Counted from the stretch's first letter, positions 16,671 through 25,304 are shown. The stretch: 64,000 bases of DNA from an uncultured Chloracidobacterium sp. (GCA_936914845.1 CAKZGE010000003.1:496001-560000); one strand, 5' to 3'. The notes: generated by a model not told the origin, from the letters alone. Numbers and translations are program-made.

Positions 16671-18340
16671 AGATCCGTCACCGCTCCCCGGCTGCTTGAT
16701 GCGACCAACTTTGCATATTTGGCAGCAACACCCGATGTATATAGCGGCTGCGGCGGCCGCCAATCAGCTCGCCGGGCGGCCAATTCCGTTTCGGACAGAT
16801 GGACTTCCAAAAGCTGTCTGTTGGCGTCGATCGTGATGATATCGCCGCTTTCCAGTAAAGCTATCGTGCCGCCCACCGCGGCTTCCGGGGCAACGTGGCC
16901 GACGACCATGCCATAGGTCCCACCCGAAAAGCGCCCGTCGGTAACAAGTCCGACAGAATCGCCGAGCCCCTGTCCGATAATGGCGGACGTCGGCGCCAGC
17001 ATTTCACGCATACCGGGCCCGCCTTTTGGCCCTTCGTAACGAATTACCACCACATCGCCGGCCTTGATCTCGCGGCCCAGAATCGCTGCCATTGCAGATT
17101 CTTCAGAATCGAAAACTTTTGCCGGGCCGGTAATTTGGGGCTGCTTAACACCGGAGATCTTTGCCACAGCACATTCTTCCGCCAGATTTCCTTTCAATAT
17201 CGCTAAATGCCCTTCGGAATAAAGCGGTTCGTCGAACGGGCGGACGACCTCGCGTTCGTCAAATTGGTCCGGTACTGCCGCAAGATTTTCGGCGACCGTT
17301 TTTCCCGTAATGGTTAGACATTCGCCGTGGAGTAAGCCCGCCTTTAACAGTATCTTCATTACGCGCGGTATGCCGCCGACGCGGTGCAGGTCGGTCGCAA
17401 CAAAGCGTCCGGAAGGCTTGAGGTCGCACAGAACCGGCACCTTCCGGCGGATAATTTCAAAATCTTCGATCTTTAGATCCACACCGGCTGAATGAGCGAT
17501 CGCCAGCAGGTGCAATACAGCATTGGTCGAGCCGCCGGTTGCCATAACAACGGCGATCGCATTTTCAAAGGCCTTTCTGGTCATTATCTGCCGGGGTAGC
17601 AAGCCGTTGTTCACCGCTGCGGCGAGTGCTGTTGCTGATGCTGCGGCGCTCCGACTTTTTTCGGCGTCTTCCGCAGCCATTGTTGATGAATATGGCAATG
17701 CCATGCCGATGGCTTCGATCGCCGAGGACATCGTATTGGCGGTGTACATGCCGCCGCAGGCACCGGCACCGGGACATGCTTTCCGCTCTACCTCGTCTAA
17801 TTCGTGACGATCGATCTTACCGGCGGTGAATTCGCCGACGGCTTCAAAGGCGCTGACAATGGTGAGGTCGCGGCCGTTGTGGTGGCCGGCCTTTATCGTT
17901 CCGCCGTAAACAAAGATCGACGGGATATTTACGCGGGCGATCGCGATCATTGCGGCGGGCAGATTCTTATCACAACCGCCGATCGCCAATAGCCCATCCA
18001 TTCTTTGCCCCTGACAAACAGTTTCGATCGAATCGGCTATTACCTCTCGCGAGATAAGAGAATATTTCATTCCCTCCGTGCCCATTGAAATGCCGTCGCT
18101 GATCGTAATTGTCCCGAATACCTGCGGCATCAAACCTGCTTCGCGGGCCGCGCGTTCGGCAGCGTCCGCCAGCTTTCCGAGCCCCATATTGCAGGGCGTG
18201 ATCGTGCTGAACCCGTTGGCAATGCCGATAATAGGTTTATCAAAATCAGCATCGCCAAAGCCGACCGCTCTCAGCATGGCACGGTTCGGCGCACGTTCGA
18301 CGCCCTTGGTTATTGAACTGCTTCTTGAATTGCTTCCCAT
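16667..18340 (-). CDS. ilvD: dihydroxy-acid dehydratase
   Basis: 557 residues. Catalyses the dehydration of 2,3-dihydroxy-isovalerate and -methylvalerate to the 2-keto acids in valine and isoleucine synthesis. Fe-S ligand regions are TITPCNMGLGKLAD, AIGGCDKNLPAAMIA and CPGAGACGGMYTANTMSSAIEAIG; the substrate/metal site DGRFSGGTYGMVVGHVAPEA is intact. It lies 24 bases after ilvA and overlaps the gltB start. As a cluster-containing enzyme it also depends on the neighbouring SUF genes. Confidence 0.97.
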   Translation of the reverse strand: MGSNSRSSSITKGVERAPNRAMLRAVGFGDADFDKPIIGIANGFSTITPCNMGLGKLADAAERAAREAGLMPQVFGTITISDGISMGTEGMKYSLISREVIADSIETVCQGQRMDGLLAIGGCDKNLPAAMIAIARVNIPSIFVYGGTIKAGHHNGRDLTIVSAFEAVGEFTAGKIDRHELDEVERKACPGAGACGGMYTANTMSSAIEAIGMALPYSSTMAAEDAEKSRSAAASATALAAAVNNGLLPRQIMTRKAFENAIAVVMATGGSTNAVLHLLAIAHSAGVDLKIEDFEIIRRKVPVLCDLKPSGRFVATDLHRVGGIPRVMKILLKAGLLHGECLTITGKTVAENLAAVPDQFDEREVVRPFDEPLYSEGHLAILKGNLAEECAVAKISGVKQPQITGPAKVFDSEESAMAAILGREIKAGDVVVIRYEGPKGGPGMREMLAPTSAIIGQGLGDSVGLVTDGRFSGGTYGMVVGHVAPEAAVGGTIALLESGDIITIDANRQLLEVHLSETELAARRADWRPPQPLYTSGVAAKYAKLVASSSRGAVTDL

Positions 18341-18364
18341 TGTCGATCTTGATCTTTTGTTCGG

Positions 18365-19399
18365 CTAGCGCAACCGAAAGAGGTCGCTCAAGCCGATATT
18401 GCCGCCGCACAAAATAGCGACCACGTGGCTCTGCGGGCCGAAATTGGCTTTTAGGCGTTCGGCGGCCGCGATGGTACATGCTGTGGCCGGTTCGGTCAGC
18501 ACCTTGGCATTCTCTAACAGATAGAATATTTCGCTTACCGCTTCTTCGTCCTCGACGACCGTTACACCTTTCAAATGGGTTCTCGCCATTTTGAACGGCA
18601 GCCGGCCGACCGATTGGGCCCCGAGAGTTTTTGCGATAGAGGTTATCTCCGCCAGCTCGACCACTTCACCGGCCGCCAATGCCTGTGCCATGCTGTCCGC
18701 TCCGCGCGTTTCCACTCCCCAAACATTCACCTCCGGCTTTGAGGCTTTTATCGCCGCCGCGACGCCGCATGAAAGACCGCCGCCGCCGACACTGACGATC
18801 ACGTCGGTCACCTGCGGCACATCTTCCAGGATCTCAATGCCCGCTGTTGCCTGTCCTGCGACTATTGCGGGGTCGTCGAAAGGATGGACCAGCGTACGGC
18901 CGGCGGCTTCGTATTTGCGGGCCTGATCAAAAGCCGCCGCCAGCGACGAATGAAATTCGACGGCCGCTCCGTCTGCCAAAGTTTCCTGCACATAATTCTG
19001 CGGAGTGTAGTCCGGCATCAGGATCAGGGCATCGATGCCCAACGTGCGGGCCGCATATGCTACCGCCTTAGCATGATTGCCGCCGCTGACCGCGACCACA
19101 CCCAAAGCTTTTTCTGCTTCTGAAAGCATCAGCATTTTGTTGAATGCGCCGCGCACCTTAAATGCACCCGTATCCTGCAGCAACTCTAGTTTTAGATAAA
19201 AGTTTGAAGCGAAACGCTGGCTCAATCCGCGATTGGCAAGTGTCGGCGTGCGGCGAATGTACGGTTTAATTCGAATGGCGGCCGCAAAGATCTCGGCCGG
19301 GGTGACCGTTTCGAAATGTTGCTGCTGCATCGCCGACCCGGCAAAAAGTGCCGGCGTCGAACCGTAATTATCGCTGTACGCTGTTGTTGCCAATGTCAT
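18365..19399 (-). CDS. ilvA: threonine ammonia-lyase / serine dehydratase
   Basis: 344-residue fold-type II PLP enzyme. The PLP lysine is in LQDTGAFKVRGAFNKML, the phosphate-binding loop is VSVGGGGLSCGVAAAI, and the C-terminal LCGGNIGLSDL is typical. It lacks the C-terminal ACT-like regulatory domain of the long biosynthetic IlvA, matching shorter dehydratases. Its place in the ilv operon argues for supply of 2-oxobutyrate for isoleucine. A later Met (19330) could be the true start since the first 23 residues are poorly family-like. Confidence 0.92.
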   Translation of the reverse strand: MTLATTAYSDNYGSTPALFAGSAMQQQHFETVTPAEIFAAAIRIKPYIRRTPTLANRGLSQRFASNFYLKLELLQDTGAFKVRGAFNKMLMLSEAEKALGVVAVSGGNHAKAVAYAARTLGIDALILMPDYTPQNYVQETLADGAAVEFHSSLAAAFDQARKYEAAGRTLVHPFDDPAIVAGQATAGIEILEDVPQVTDVIVSVGGGGLSCGVAAAIKASKPEVNVWGVETRGADSMAQALAAGEVVELAEITSIAKTLGAQSVGRLPFKMARTHLKGVTVVEDEEAVSEIFYLLENAKVLTEPATACTIAAAERLKANFGPQSHVVAILCGGNIGLSDLFRLR

Positions 19400-19420
19400 G
19401 ATGTCTTCTAAAAGCCTCTC

Positions 19421-19795
19421 TTAAACCGCCCAGAGAAAATGTTCCGGGTTCGAATGCAGCGGTCTGTCCTGTCCGCTAAGCCAATCTGCTCTATGTTTTG
19501 AGCAGATATCCAAGGCGACCGTATCTTCCAGAACCTCGGACGAATGCACCGCATCCGCCGGTATTGAAAGCATTTGGTTTGGCCCGACCTCCACATCACC
19601 GTCGGGCAGATGAAAAAGCCATCGGCCGCTGATCACATAGATCATTTCTTCGCTGTCGTGCGAATGGCTTTGCGTTACCTCGCCTTCGCGGACCTCGATG
19701 CGGGCGACCGTTAAAGCTTCGCCGCTGACCACGCTCCGTTTATAGGCCGGGTTTACATGGTCGCCTTCAATGTTGTTCAGGTCGTAATGTTTCAT
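19421..19795 (-). CDS. small cupin protein embedded in the ilv operon
   Basis: 124-residue single cupin. The metal-binding motif is SHSHDSEEMIYVISGRWLFHLPDGDVEVGPNQMLSIPADAVHSSEV, with His, His, Glu and a later His in the expected places. It lies 13 bases after ilvC and 21 bases before ilvA, inside the branched-chain operon, so co-expression is near certain. The substrate is unknown. The C-terminal segment ALDICSKHRADWLSGQD is found in cupins of unassigned role. Confidence 0.85.
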   Translation of the reverse strand: MKHYDLNNIEGDHVNPAYKRSVVSGEALTVARIEVREGEVTQSHSHDSEEMIYVISGRWLFHLPDGDVEVGPNQMLSIPADAVHSSEVLEDTVALDICSKHRADWLSGQDRPLHSNPEHFLWAV

Positions 19796-19808
19796 ATTGG
19801 TATTTCTC

Positions 19809-20825
19809 CTAATTTTTTGCCGTGTTGACCAAGCGGTCCTTTGCCAACCAAGGCATCATTGCCCGCAGACGCGCGCCTACGGCTTCGATCTCGTGTCTTT
19901 GGCCCTCGGCTTCCATTCGCTTAAAATTTTCTTTGCCGCCATCGCATTCGCTGATCCATTCATCGGCGAATTGCCCGCTTTGTATCTCACCGAGGATCTT
20001 TTTCATTTCGGCCTTGGTTCGTTCGGTAACGATGCGCGGCCCGCGCGTTAGATCGCCGTATTCAGCCGTGTTGGAAATTGAATACCGCATATTGCTGACG
20101 CCGCCTTCATAAAGCAGGTCAACTATCAGCTTCATTTCGTGCAGACATTCAAAATATGCCATTTCCGGCGAATATCCGGCCTCCGTCAATGTTTCAAATC
20201 CCGCCTGGATCAAAGCCGTTAACCCTCCGCACAGCACCGCTTGTTCGCCGAAAAGGTCGGTTTCCGTTTCTTCTTTGAACGTGGTCTCGATCACACCGGC
20301 CCGTCCGCCGCCGATCGCCGACGCATATGCCAAGCCGATCCTTTGTGTGTCGCCGCTCACATCTTGGGCGACGGCCAAAAGACAAGGCACGCCGCGGCCG
20401 ATCGTATATTCATGGCGAACGAGGTGTCCCGGGCCTTTCGGTGCGACCATGAATACATTTACGTCTTCCGGCGGTTGTATCTTGTTGAAATGAATAGAAA
20501 AACCGTGTGCAAAGGCGAGATATTTTCCGGCTCTCAATGCCGGTTCAATGTCGTTCTTATACACATTGCGGGCGATCTCGTCCGGCACGAGCATCATTAT
20601 CACATCGGCCCATTCGGCCGCGTCGCGCGTGTACATTGTTTCGAGTCCCGCTTCGCGGGCCTTGTCGTGTGACGGGCTGTTTTCCGCCAGACCGACCGTT
20701 ACGTTAAAGCCGGAATCTTTCAGATTGTTAGCGTGGGCGTGGCCCTGGGAACCATAACCGATGACCGCTATCCGCTTGCCTTTCAGCAGTTCCAATTCGG
20801 CATCTCTATCGTAATAAACCTTCAT
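19809..20825 (-). CDS. ilvC: ketol-acid reductoisomerase, class I
   Basis: 338 residues, the class I (short) length. Converts acetolactate and acetohydroxybutyrate to dihydroxy acids using NADPH and Mg2+. The Rossmann motif is VIGYGSQGHAHANNLKDSG; the catalytic C-terminal helices contain KEETETDLFGEQAVLCGG and YFECLHEMKLIVDL, which carry the Mg2+ acidic ligands; SNTAEYGDLTRGPRI is the active-site serine segment. The beta2-alphaB loop (GLAENSPSHDKA) carries a Ser that may help bind NADPH. Start 12 bases after ilvH. Confidence 0.97.
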   Translation of the reverse strand: MKVYYDRDAELELLKGKRIAVIGYGSQGHAHANNLKDSGFNVTVGLAENSPSHDKAREAGLETMYTRDAAEWADVIMMLVPDEIARNVYKNDIEPALRAGKYLAFAHGFSIHFNKIQPPEDVNVFMVAPKGPGHLVRHEYTIGRGVPCLLAVAQDVSGDTQRIGLAYASAIGGGRAGVIETTFKEETETDLFGEQAVLCGGLTALIQAGFETLTEAGYSPEMAYFECLHEMKLIVDLLYEGGVSNMRYSISNTAEYGDLTRGPRIVTERTKAEMKKILGEIQSGQFADEWISECDGGKENFKRMEAEGQRHEIEAVGARLRAMMPWLAKDRLVNTAKN

Positions 20826-20837
20826 TCTTACTCTCCT

Positions 20838-21362
20838 TTACAAACCTTTTTCAAAATATTTTTCATTTTCTGCGGCCGGTTCGAACGGCGACAGACGATT
20901 GACCGCGACACACCCCGTTCGGGAAACGTCATTGACGCCGAATGGTTTCAGCAGCTCAATAAAAGTAGTTACCTTGTCGCTGCTTCCCGAAGCTTCGAGC
21001 ACCAATTCACTATGCGATATATCGACGACCTTGGCCCTAAAGATGCTGACCAGATTCAGAATGTCCTGCCGCTCGCCGGCGGTCGGTGCATTGACATTGA
21101 TAAGCGCCATTTCCCGTTCGATGTGCGGTGCGGCGATCACCCGCACGTCTTTCACCCGCGAAAGCTGTGAACATTGTTTGACGATCTGTTCGACCGTCCG
21201 TTCATCTCCAAGCGTTACGATCGTCACCAGCGAAATACCCGGGTCAAGCGTTTTGCCGACGCAGATCGTATCGATGTTATAACCGCGGCCGCTGAAAAGG
21301 CCGACTATTCGCGAAAGCTCGCCTGCCTGATTGGCGACGGAAATTGAAAGTGTGTGGCGCAT
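20838..21362 (-). CDS. ilvH: acetolactate synthase small (regulatory) subunit
   Basis: 174 residues. N-terminal ACT domain (TLSISVANQAGELSRIVGLFSGRGYNIDTICVG) binds valine for feedback inhibition, followed by the ALS_ss C-terminal domain (FRAKVVDISHSELVLEASGSSDKVTTFIELLKPFGVNDVSRTGCVAVNR). It pairs with IlvB, whose stop lies 8 bases upstream. Also called ilvN in some genomes. Confidence 0.96.
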   Translation of the reverse strand: MRHTLSISVANQAGELSRIVGLFSGRGYNIDTICVGKTLDPGISLVTIVTLGDERTVEQIVKQCSQLSRVKDVRVIAAPHIEREMALINVNAPTAGERQDILNLVSIFRAKVVDISHSELVLEASGSSDKVTTFIELLKPFGVNDVSRTGCVAVNRLSPFEPAAENEKYFEKGL

Positions 21363-21370
21363 ATAAAAAG

Positions 21371-23137
21371 CTATTTCAAGATCATATTGCGAGTATCTTG
21401 CCCCGCCGGAATTATCGGAAAAACGTTCTCTTCTTTGGTCACTACAATGTCCATGACCACGACGTCGTCCCCGCTCAATCCGGCCTCCAATACAAGCGGT
21501 AATTCTTCCGGTGTCCGTGCCCGCAAACCACGGGCGCCATACGCTTCGGCAAGCTTTACAAAATCGGGCGAGATCGACAGGTCAATTTCGGAATAAGCAC
21601 GTTCATAGAACATTTCCTGCCATTGGCGAACCATGCCGAGACATCCGTTGTTCATTATCAGCACCTTTAACGGAACACCATATTGAATGGCGGTGATGAT
21701 CTCTTGATTCGTCATCTGAAAGCCGCCGTCACCGACCACGGCAACGACCTTTTGGCCCGGACAGGCCATTTGCGCACCCAACGCGGCCGGCAACCCAAAG
21801 CCCATCGTGCCCAAACCGCCGCTTGTCAGCCACTGCCGCGAACGCTTGAATGGATAAAATTGTGCCGCCCACATTTGGTGCTGGCCGACGTCCGTCACTA
21901 TAATGGCGTCGCCGTCCGTCACGCGGTGAAGTTCTTCGATGACCATCTGCGGCCTGATCTGGGTATTGGACCGCTGTACGGCGGGAACGGCGGCTCGCCA
22001 TTCGTCGATCTGCCTCCACCAATCTGTCAGGTGGTCGGGTAAGTTCTGTGTGCTGCGTGCTTCAATGTCGTTCAGGACGGCCCGCAAGGCTGCTTTGGCA
22101 TCGGCCACCAGCGATAAATGCGGTTTCTTGTTCTTTCCGATATTTGCCGGATCGATATCGATATGAATGATCTCCGCATTTGGTGCAAATGTTGCCAGCT
22201 TGCCGGTAACGCGGTCATCGAACCGAACGCCGACGGCGACCAGCAGATCGCTTTCGGCGACGGCCATATTGGCGGCCCATGTGCCATGCATGCCTAGCAT
22301 TCCGAGACTTTGATCATGGCCGGTGGGGAAACCGCCGATCCCCATCAGCGTCGGTGTTACCGGAAAATGCAGTTTTTCGGCAACGGCGATCAATTCGGCG
22401 GCCGCATTGGCCGTAACGATACCGCCGCCGACATAGAAAACCGGCCGCTTGGCGGCCAACATCCGATCCACCGCCTTATCCACCGCCGCGAGATCTATTT
22501 CCGGAGCGCCGGTCGGGCCAAAACTGTAAACACCGTCTTCTTGATAGAGGCATTTGTCAGCAGTAATATCTTTTGGAATATCGATCACCACCGGGCCGGG
22601 CTTTCCGCTAGCGGCAATGTGAAAAGCTTCGTGCACGATGGCCGCCAGATCGCGAACGTCCTTGACCAGATAATTGTGCTTTACTATCGGCATCGTAATG
22701 CCGAAAGTATTGACTTCTTGAAAGGCATCCGTGCCGATCATGGCCGTCGGCACCTGGCCGGTAATAACGACGAGCGGTATCGCGTCCATATACGCAGTAG
22801 CGATGCCGGTAACGGCGTTGGTGGCTCCCGGGCCGGAGGTTACCAATGCCACACCGACCTTGCCGCTGGCCCGCGCATAGCCCTCGGCGGCGTGGACGGC
22901 GCCTTGTTCGTGGCGGACCAGATAGTGGCCGATCTTATCGCGATAACGCCAAATTTCGTCGTATATATGCAGAACGGCCCCGCCGGGCAGTCCATAAACT
23001 GTATCTACGCCGTTTTCGATCAATGCCTTTATCAATATTTCGGCTCCGCGGATCGGTTCGCTTTCCGGCACGCTCCGGGTGGCCATCGGTAGATCGGCCG
23101 TTCCGGGGCAATTGGTGGTTATTACTAGGTCTTCCAT
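21371..23137 (-). CDS. ilvB: acetolactate synthase large subunit
   Basis: 588 residues. ThDP- and FAD-dependent condensation of pyruvate with pyruvate or 2-oxobutyrate, the first common step to valine, leucine and isoleucine. Seen: ThDP glutamate region VYGLPGGAVLHIYDEIWRY, RHEQGAVHAAEGYARASGKVGV, central FAD domain, and the ThDP motif GDGGFQMTNQEIITAIQYG...MNNGCLGMVRQWQEMFY. An upstream in-frame ATG (23170) lies inside the 3' arm of the attenuator hairpin and is rejected. MEDLVITTN, 21 bases after the hairpin and with an AAGAG box, is chosen. Expression is expected to be controlled by the leader described below. Confidence 0.95.
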   Translation of the reverse strand: MEDLVITTNCPGTADLPMATRSVPESEPIRGAEILIKALIENGVDTVYGLPGGAVLHIYDEIWRYRDKIGHYLVRHEQGAVHAAEGYARASGKVGVALVTSGPGATNAVTGIATAYMDAIPLVVITGQVPTAMIGTDAFQEVNTFGITMPIVKHNYLVKDVRDLAAIVHEAFHIAASGKPGPVVIDIPKDITADKCLYQEDGVYSFGPTGAPEIDLAAVDKAVDRMLAAKRPVFYVGGGIVTANAAAELIAVAEKLHFPVTPTLMGIGGFPTGHDQSLGMLGMHGTWAANMAVAESDLLVAVGVRFDDRVTGKLATFAPNAEIIHIDIDPANIGKNKKPHLSLVADAKAALRAVLNDIEARSTQNLPDHLTDWWRQIDEWRAAVPAVQRSNTQIRPQMVIEELHRVTDGDAIIVTDVGQHQMWAAQFYPFKRSRQWLTSGGLGTMGFGLPAALGAQMACPGQKVVAVVGDGGFQMTNQEIITAIQYGVPLKVLIMNNGCLGMVRQWQEMFYERAYSEIDLSISPDFVKLAEAYGARGLRARTPEELPLVLEAGLSGDDVVVMDIVVTKEENVFPIIPAGQDTRNMILK

Positions 23138-23158
23138 ATCTGCCGCTCTTTTCACAAC

Positions 23159-23194
23159 AAAAGCCGTCATCTCAATGTTGCGATGACGGCTTTT
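23159..23194 (-). terminator. ilv attenuator terminator hairpin
   Basis: Perfect 13-base arms AAAAGCCGTCATC / GATGACGGCTTTT around a 10-base loop; on the minus strand the 3' arm ends in TTTT then GTTGTG. It stands between the leader peptide and ilvB. The 5' arm can alternatively pair, over nine bases (CGTCATCGC with GCGATGACG), with the region at the leader stop codon (23220-23228), giving the antiterminator. Confidence 0.88.
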
Positions 23195-23218
23195 AGATCT
23201 GCTTTAGCTTTTAAATGT

Positions 23219-23265
23219 TCGTCATCGCTGCTTATTCTCAAGGAGAATAATGCTAATGCTGACGA
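23219..23265 (-). promoter_or_regulatory. leader 1:2 (pause) stem and antiterminator segment
   Basis: Two pairings can be drawn. First, TTATTCTC / GAGAATAA (23232-23239 and 23243-23250) and TCGTCA within the Ile-Val codons (23260-23265) with TGACGA at the leader stop (23219-23224): a 1:2 structure. Second, GCGATGACG (23220-23228) with the 5' arm of the terminator: a 2:3 structure. A ribosome stalled on the Ile/Val codons covers TCGTCA and frees segment 2, which favours read-through into ilvB. Confidence 0.75.
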
Positions 23266-23338
23266 TGATAATTACATTAGATCCCGACGTGTGCGGCCGG
23301 GCCAAAATGCTCTTGAATGTTGGTGTTAGACGATTCAT
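23222..23338 (-). CDS. ilvL: ilv operon leader peptide (38 aa)
   Basis: ATG at 23338, TGA at 23222-23224, 38 codons, too short to stand out among longer frames. It begins MNRLTPTFK and has a run NVIIIVSISIILL near its end, that is six Ile, two Val and two Leu codons in thirteen, followed by ENKQR. This is the composition of control peptides for branched-chain operons such as enterobacterial ilvL. No strong ribosome binding site precedes the ATG; an alternative TTG at 23305 has AAGAG a few bases upstream. Either start would translate the control codons. Downstream come the 1:2, 2:3 and 3:4 pairings needed for attenuation. Confidence 0.85.
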   Translation of the reverse strand: MNRLTPTFKSILARPHTSGSNVIIIVSISIILLENKQR

Positions 23339-23368
23339 ACTGCATTATCAATTCTAATGCTATTTGAA

Positions 23369-23397
23369 TTTATATAACAAAAATATATGGAATGCAA
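23369..23397 (-). promoter_or_regulatory. promoter of the ilv-glt operon
   Basis: Minus strand TTGCAT (23392-23397), 17-base A+T-rich spacer, TATAAA (23369-23374). Transcription would start about 23360, some 25 bases before the leader ATG. The spacing is optimal for a housekeeping sigma factor. Confidence 0.65.
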
Positions 23398-23467
23398 GGA
23401 TTATTTGCTGTGTGAAGGATTTTTTTATGATCTCGGCGGCGACGGGCGAAAAAAACCCGGATCGACC

Positions 23468-24250
23468 TTAGATCCAGGGCGTCGTCAAAAGCTGTTTACC
23501 GGCCAAAAACATAAATCTCGGGTTCAATATCAGATAGCGCCGCCAAAGCCTTTTGGGTTCCTGAGTCAGACGATAGAGCCATTCCAACCCTAGACCGCCC
23601 AACCAGGCGGGCGATTCTTTGACATTACCGGCGTAAAAATCGAAAGAAGCCCCTACGCCAAGCATAACGCACGAAAGCCGGTCGCGATGGGCGTACATCC
23701 AATTTTCCTGCTTTGGACAGCCCAAGCCCATAAAAAGTATCTGTGTGCCGGAATGGATTATTTCATCGACGATCGCGGCGTCTTCGTCGTCCGTCAGCGG
23801 GCGAAAAGGCGGTGAATAGGCATAGGCGATGTCAAGGGCGGGCAGTTCGCGGGCGGCTCGCATTTTGATGGCGTCTATCACCTCCTGCCGGCCGCCGTAA
23901 AATCCAACCTTTATCCCATTGTCCGCGGCAAGATCGCAGATCTGCATCATCAGGTCGTTCGCTCTCACCCGAGTGGCGGCTTTCCCGCGGATCTTTTGCA
24001 TCCAGACCAGCGGCATGCCATCCGGAATGATCAGGTCGGCGGCATTGACCTTAGCCCCGAATTCGGGATCATCATATGATTCCATAACCATGTGTACGGT
24101 GGAAAAACAAACATAGCCGCCACCGGTTTCGGCAAGTTCGACGATACGCGAACGGGCCATTTCATGGTCGGTCACATCAACGTCCAAGCTGACGACGCGA
24201 ACGCGCGTGCGTTTGGCAAATTGGGCTTTTTCAATTTTTTGCAATTGCAT
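23468..24250 (-). CDS. WecG/TagA/CpsF-family glycosyltransferase
   Basis: 260 residues of the GT26 family, which transfers N-acetylmannosamine(uronate) or a related sugar to a lipid-linked acceptor. Signatures: STVHMVMESYDDPEF, ADLIIPDGMPLVWMQKIRG, YGGRQEVIDAIKMRA, ILFMGLGCPKQENWMYAHRDRL, VGVGASFDFYAGNVKESPAWLGGLGLEWLYRLTQEPKRLWRRYL. The ATG overlaps the end of the preceding GT4 gene by 20 bases, so translation is probably coupled. Likely part of exopolysaccharide repeat-unit assembly together with the divergent WcaJ-type transferase. Confidence 0.93.
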   Translation of the reverse strand: MQLQKIEKAQFAKRTRVRVVSLDVDVTDHEMARSRIVELAETGGGYVCFSTVHMVMESYDDPEFGAKVNAADLIIPDGMPLVWMQKIRGKAATRVRANDLMMQICDLAADNGIKVGFYGGRQEVIDAIKMRAARELPALDIAYAYSPPFRPLTDDEDAAIVDEIIHSGTQILFMGLGCPKQENWMYAHRDRLSCVMLGVGASFDFYAGNVKESPAWLGGLGLEWLYRLTQEPKRLWRRYLILNPRFMFLAGKQLLTTPWI

Positions 24251-25304
24251 TTTTATAGATCGTTGTTAGCTTTTCAATATATTGTCCCATGGAAAACCGA
24301 GTGCGAATGGCCGTGGCGGCGGCATTCCCGATCTCCGGCCATTTTGGGCGAAGCTCCAGAACCTGCATCATTTTTTTGATAAGGTCGTCGGTATCGCCGG
24401 GCGCTACCAGAAATCCGTTCTCTCCGTCGTTGATGACGGAGGAGATCGAGGCCATTTCGGAAACAACGGCGACACACCCGGCGGCCATTGCCTCAAGCAT
24501 TGCCATCGGCAACCCCTCGCCGTATAAAGAGGGGAGCAAAAAAATGTCCGCTCGCTCAAAAGCAGCAGTTTTTGCGTCGCCCGCAACAACCCCGCCATAA
24601 ATGAAGCGCTCGCCTATTTCACGTTTCATCGCCGCCGTGAATTCGTCGCGCATCGGCCCCTCGCCATAACACGTAAAGCTAAATTCAAAACCGTTGGCAA
24701 GCAGAGCGCGGCTCGCTTCGACGATCTGCTGAAGCCCCTTTGATTGGTGCATCCGGCCGACAAAGACGATGGCCGGACGAGCATTGCGGCGGATCGGGGG
24801 AGCGCCGTCCGGAGCGACCACGGCATTGGGCAGGACCTCGATGTGCAGGTCCGGCCATCGGCGGGCAATGTTCTCCTTTTCAATTTCGCTAAGAACCGTG
24901 ACCGATCTTGAACGGGCGAACATCATCACAGCCATCCGGCGGGTCAATGGATCGCGAATATCTTCCAGCAGAAACTTTCCACCGTGGATGAACAATACGA
25001 CGGGTTTGTTCTGTTTTGACGCGATAAATGAAAGGGCGGCGTCGCGCCATATGGCTTGGGTGGTCAAAGCGGTGTTCAGATGAATGATGTCGGGAAAGGT
25101 ATTTTTGATCGCCCGACGAAAACGAAAAGGAAGCGCAGCCTGCTTTAAGACCCACCCTGCGCCGTGCCGTTCGCCGTCGCTTCGGCCGGCACGAAAGTGG
25201 GTGAATTCCGCCGGGAAGTGTTCGATCAATTGGCGCACAACGGTTGAGATACCGCTGACATTCTCATTTTCGTCAAGAGCCGGTGCTGTGATCAAAACTT
25301 TCAT
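24231..25304 (-). CDS. GT4-family glycosyltransferase
   Basis: 357 residues. N-terminal Rossmann domain starting MKVLITAPALDENENVSGISTVVRQ; C-terminal GT1/GT4 domain with VFVGRMHQSKGLQQIVEASRAL, CYGEGPMRDEFTAAM and the E-x7-E sugar-nucleotide motif in FLLPSLYGEGLPMAMLEAMAAGCVAVVSEMASISS. It is a retaining GT-B enzyme using a nucleotide sugar; the donor cannot be told. The frame opens at 25325, but the MKVLI start (25304) matches the family. It is divergent from the WcaJ-type gene across about 155 bases. Confidence 0.9.
   Translation of the reverse strand: MKVLITAPALDENENVSGISTVVRQLIEHFPAEFTHFRAGRSDGERHGAGWVLKQAALPFRFRRAIKNTFPDIIHLNTALTTQAIWRDAALSFIASKQNKPVVLFIHGGKFLLEDIRDPLTRRMAVMMFARSRSVTVLSEIEKENIARRWPDLHIEVLPNAVVAPDGAPPIRRNARPAIVFVGRMHQSKGLQQIVEASRALLANGFEFSFTCYGEGPMRDEFTAAMKREIGERFIYGGVVAGDAKTAAFERADIFLLPSLYGEGLPMAMLEAMAAGCVAVVSEMASISSVINDGENGFLVAPGDTDDLIKKMMQVLELRPKWPEIGNAAATAIRTRFSMGQYIEKLTTIYKNAIAKN

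Noticed and set aside
22310..23092. 260-codon frame on the + strand opposite ilvB
   Set aside because: Antisense shadow of ilvB with low-complexity Arg/Gly/His content.
23138..23170. Upstream ATG giving an 11-residue longer IlvB (MTAFVV...)
   Set aside because: It lies inside the 3' arm of the attenuator hairpin, has no ribosome binding site, and the added residues are not IlvB-like.
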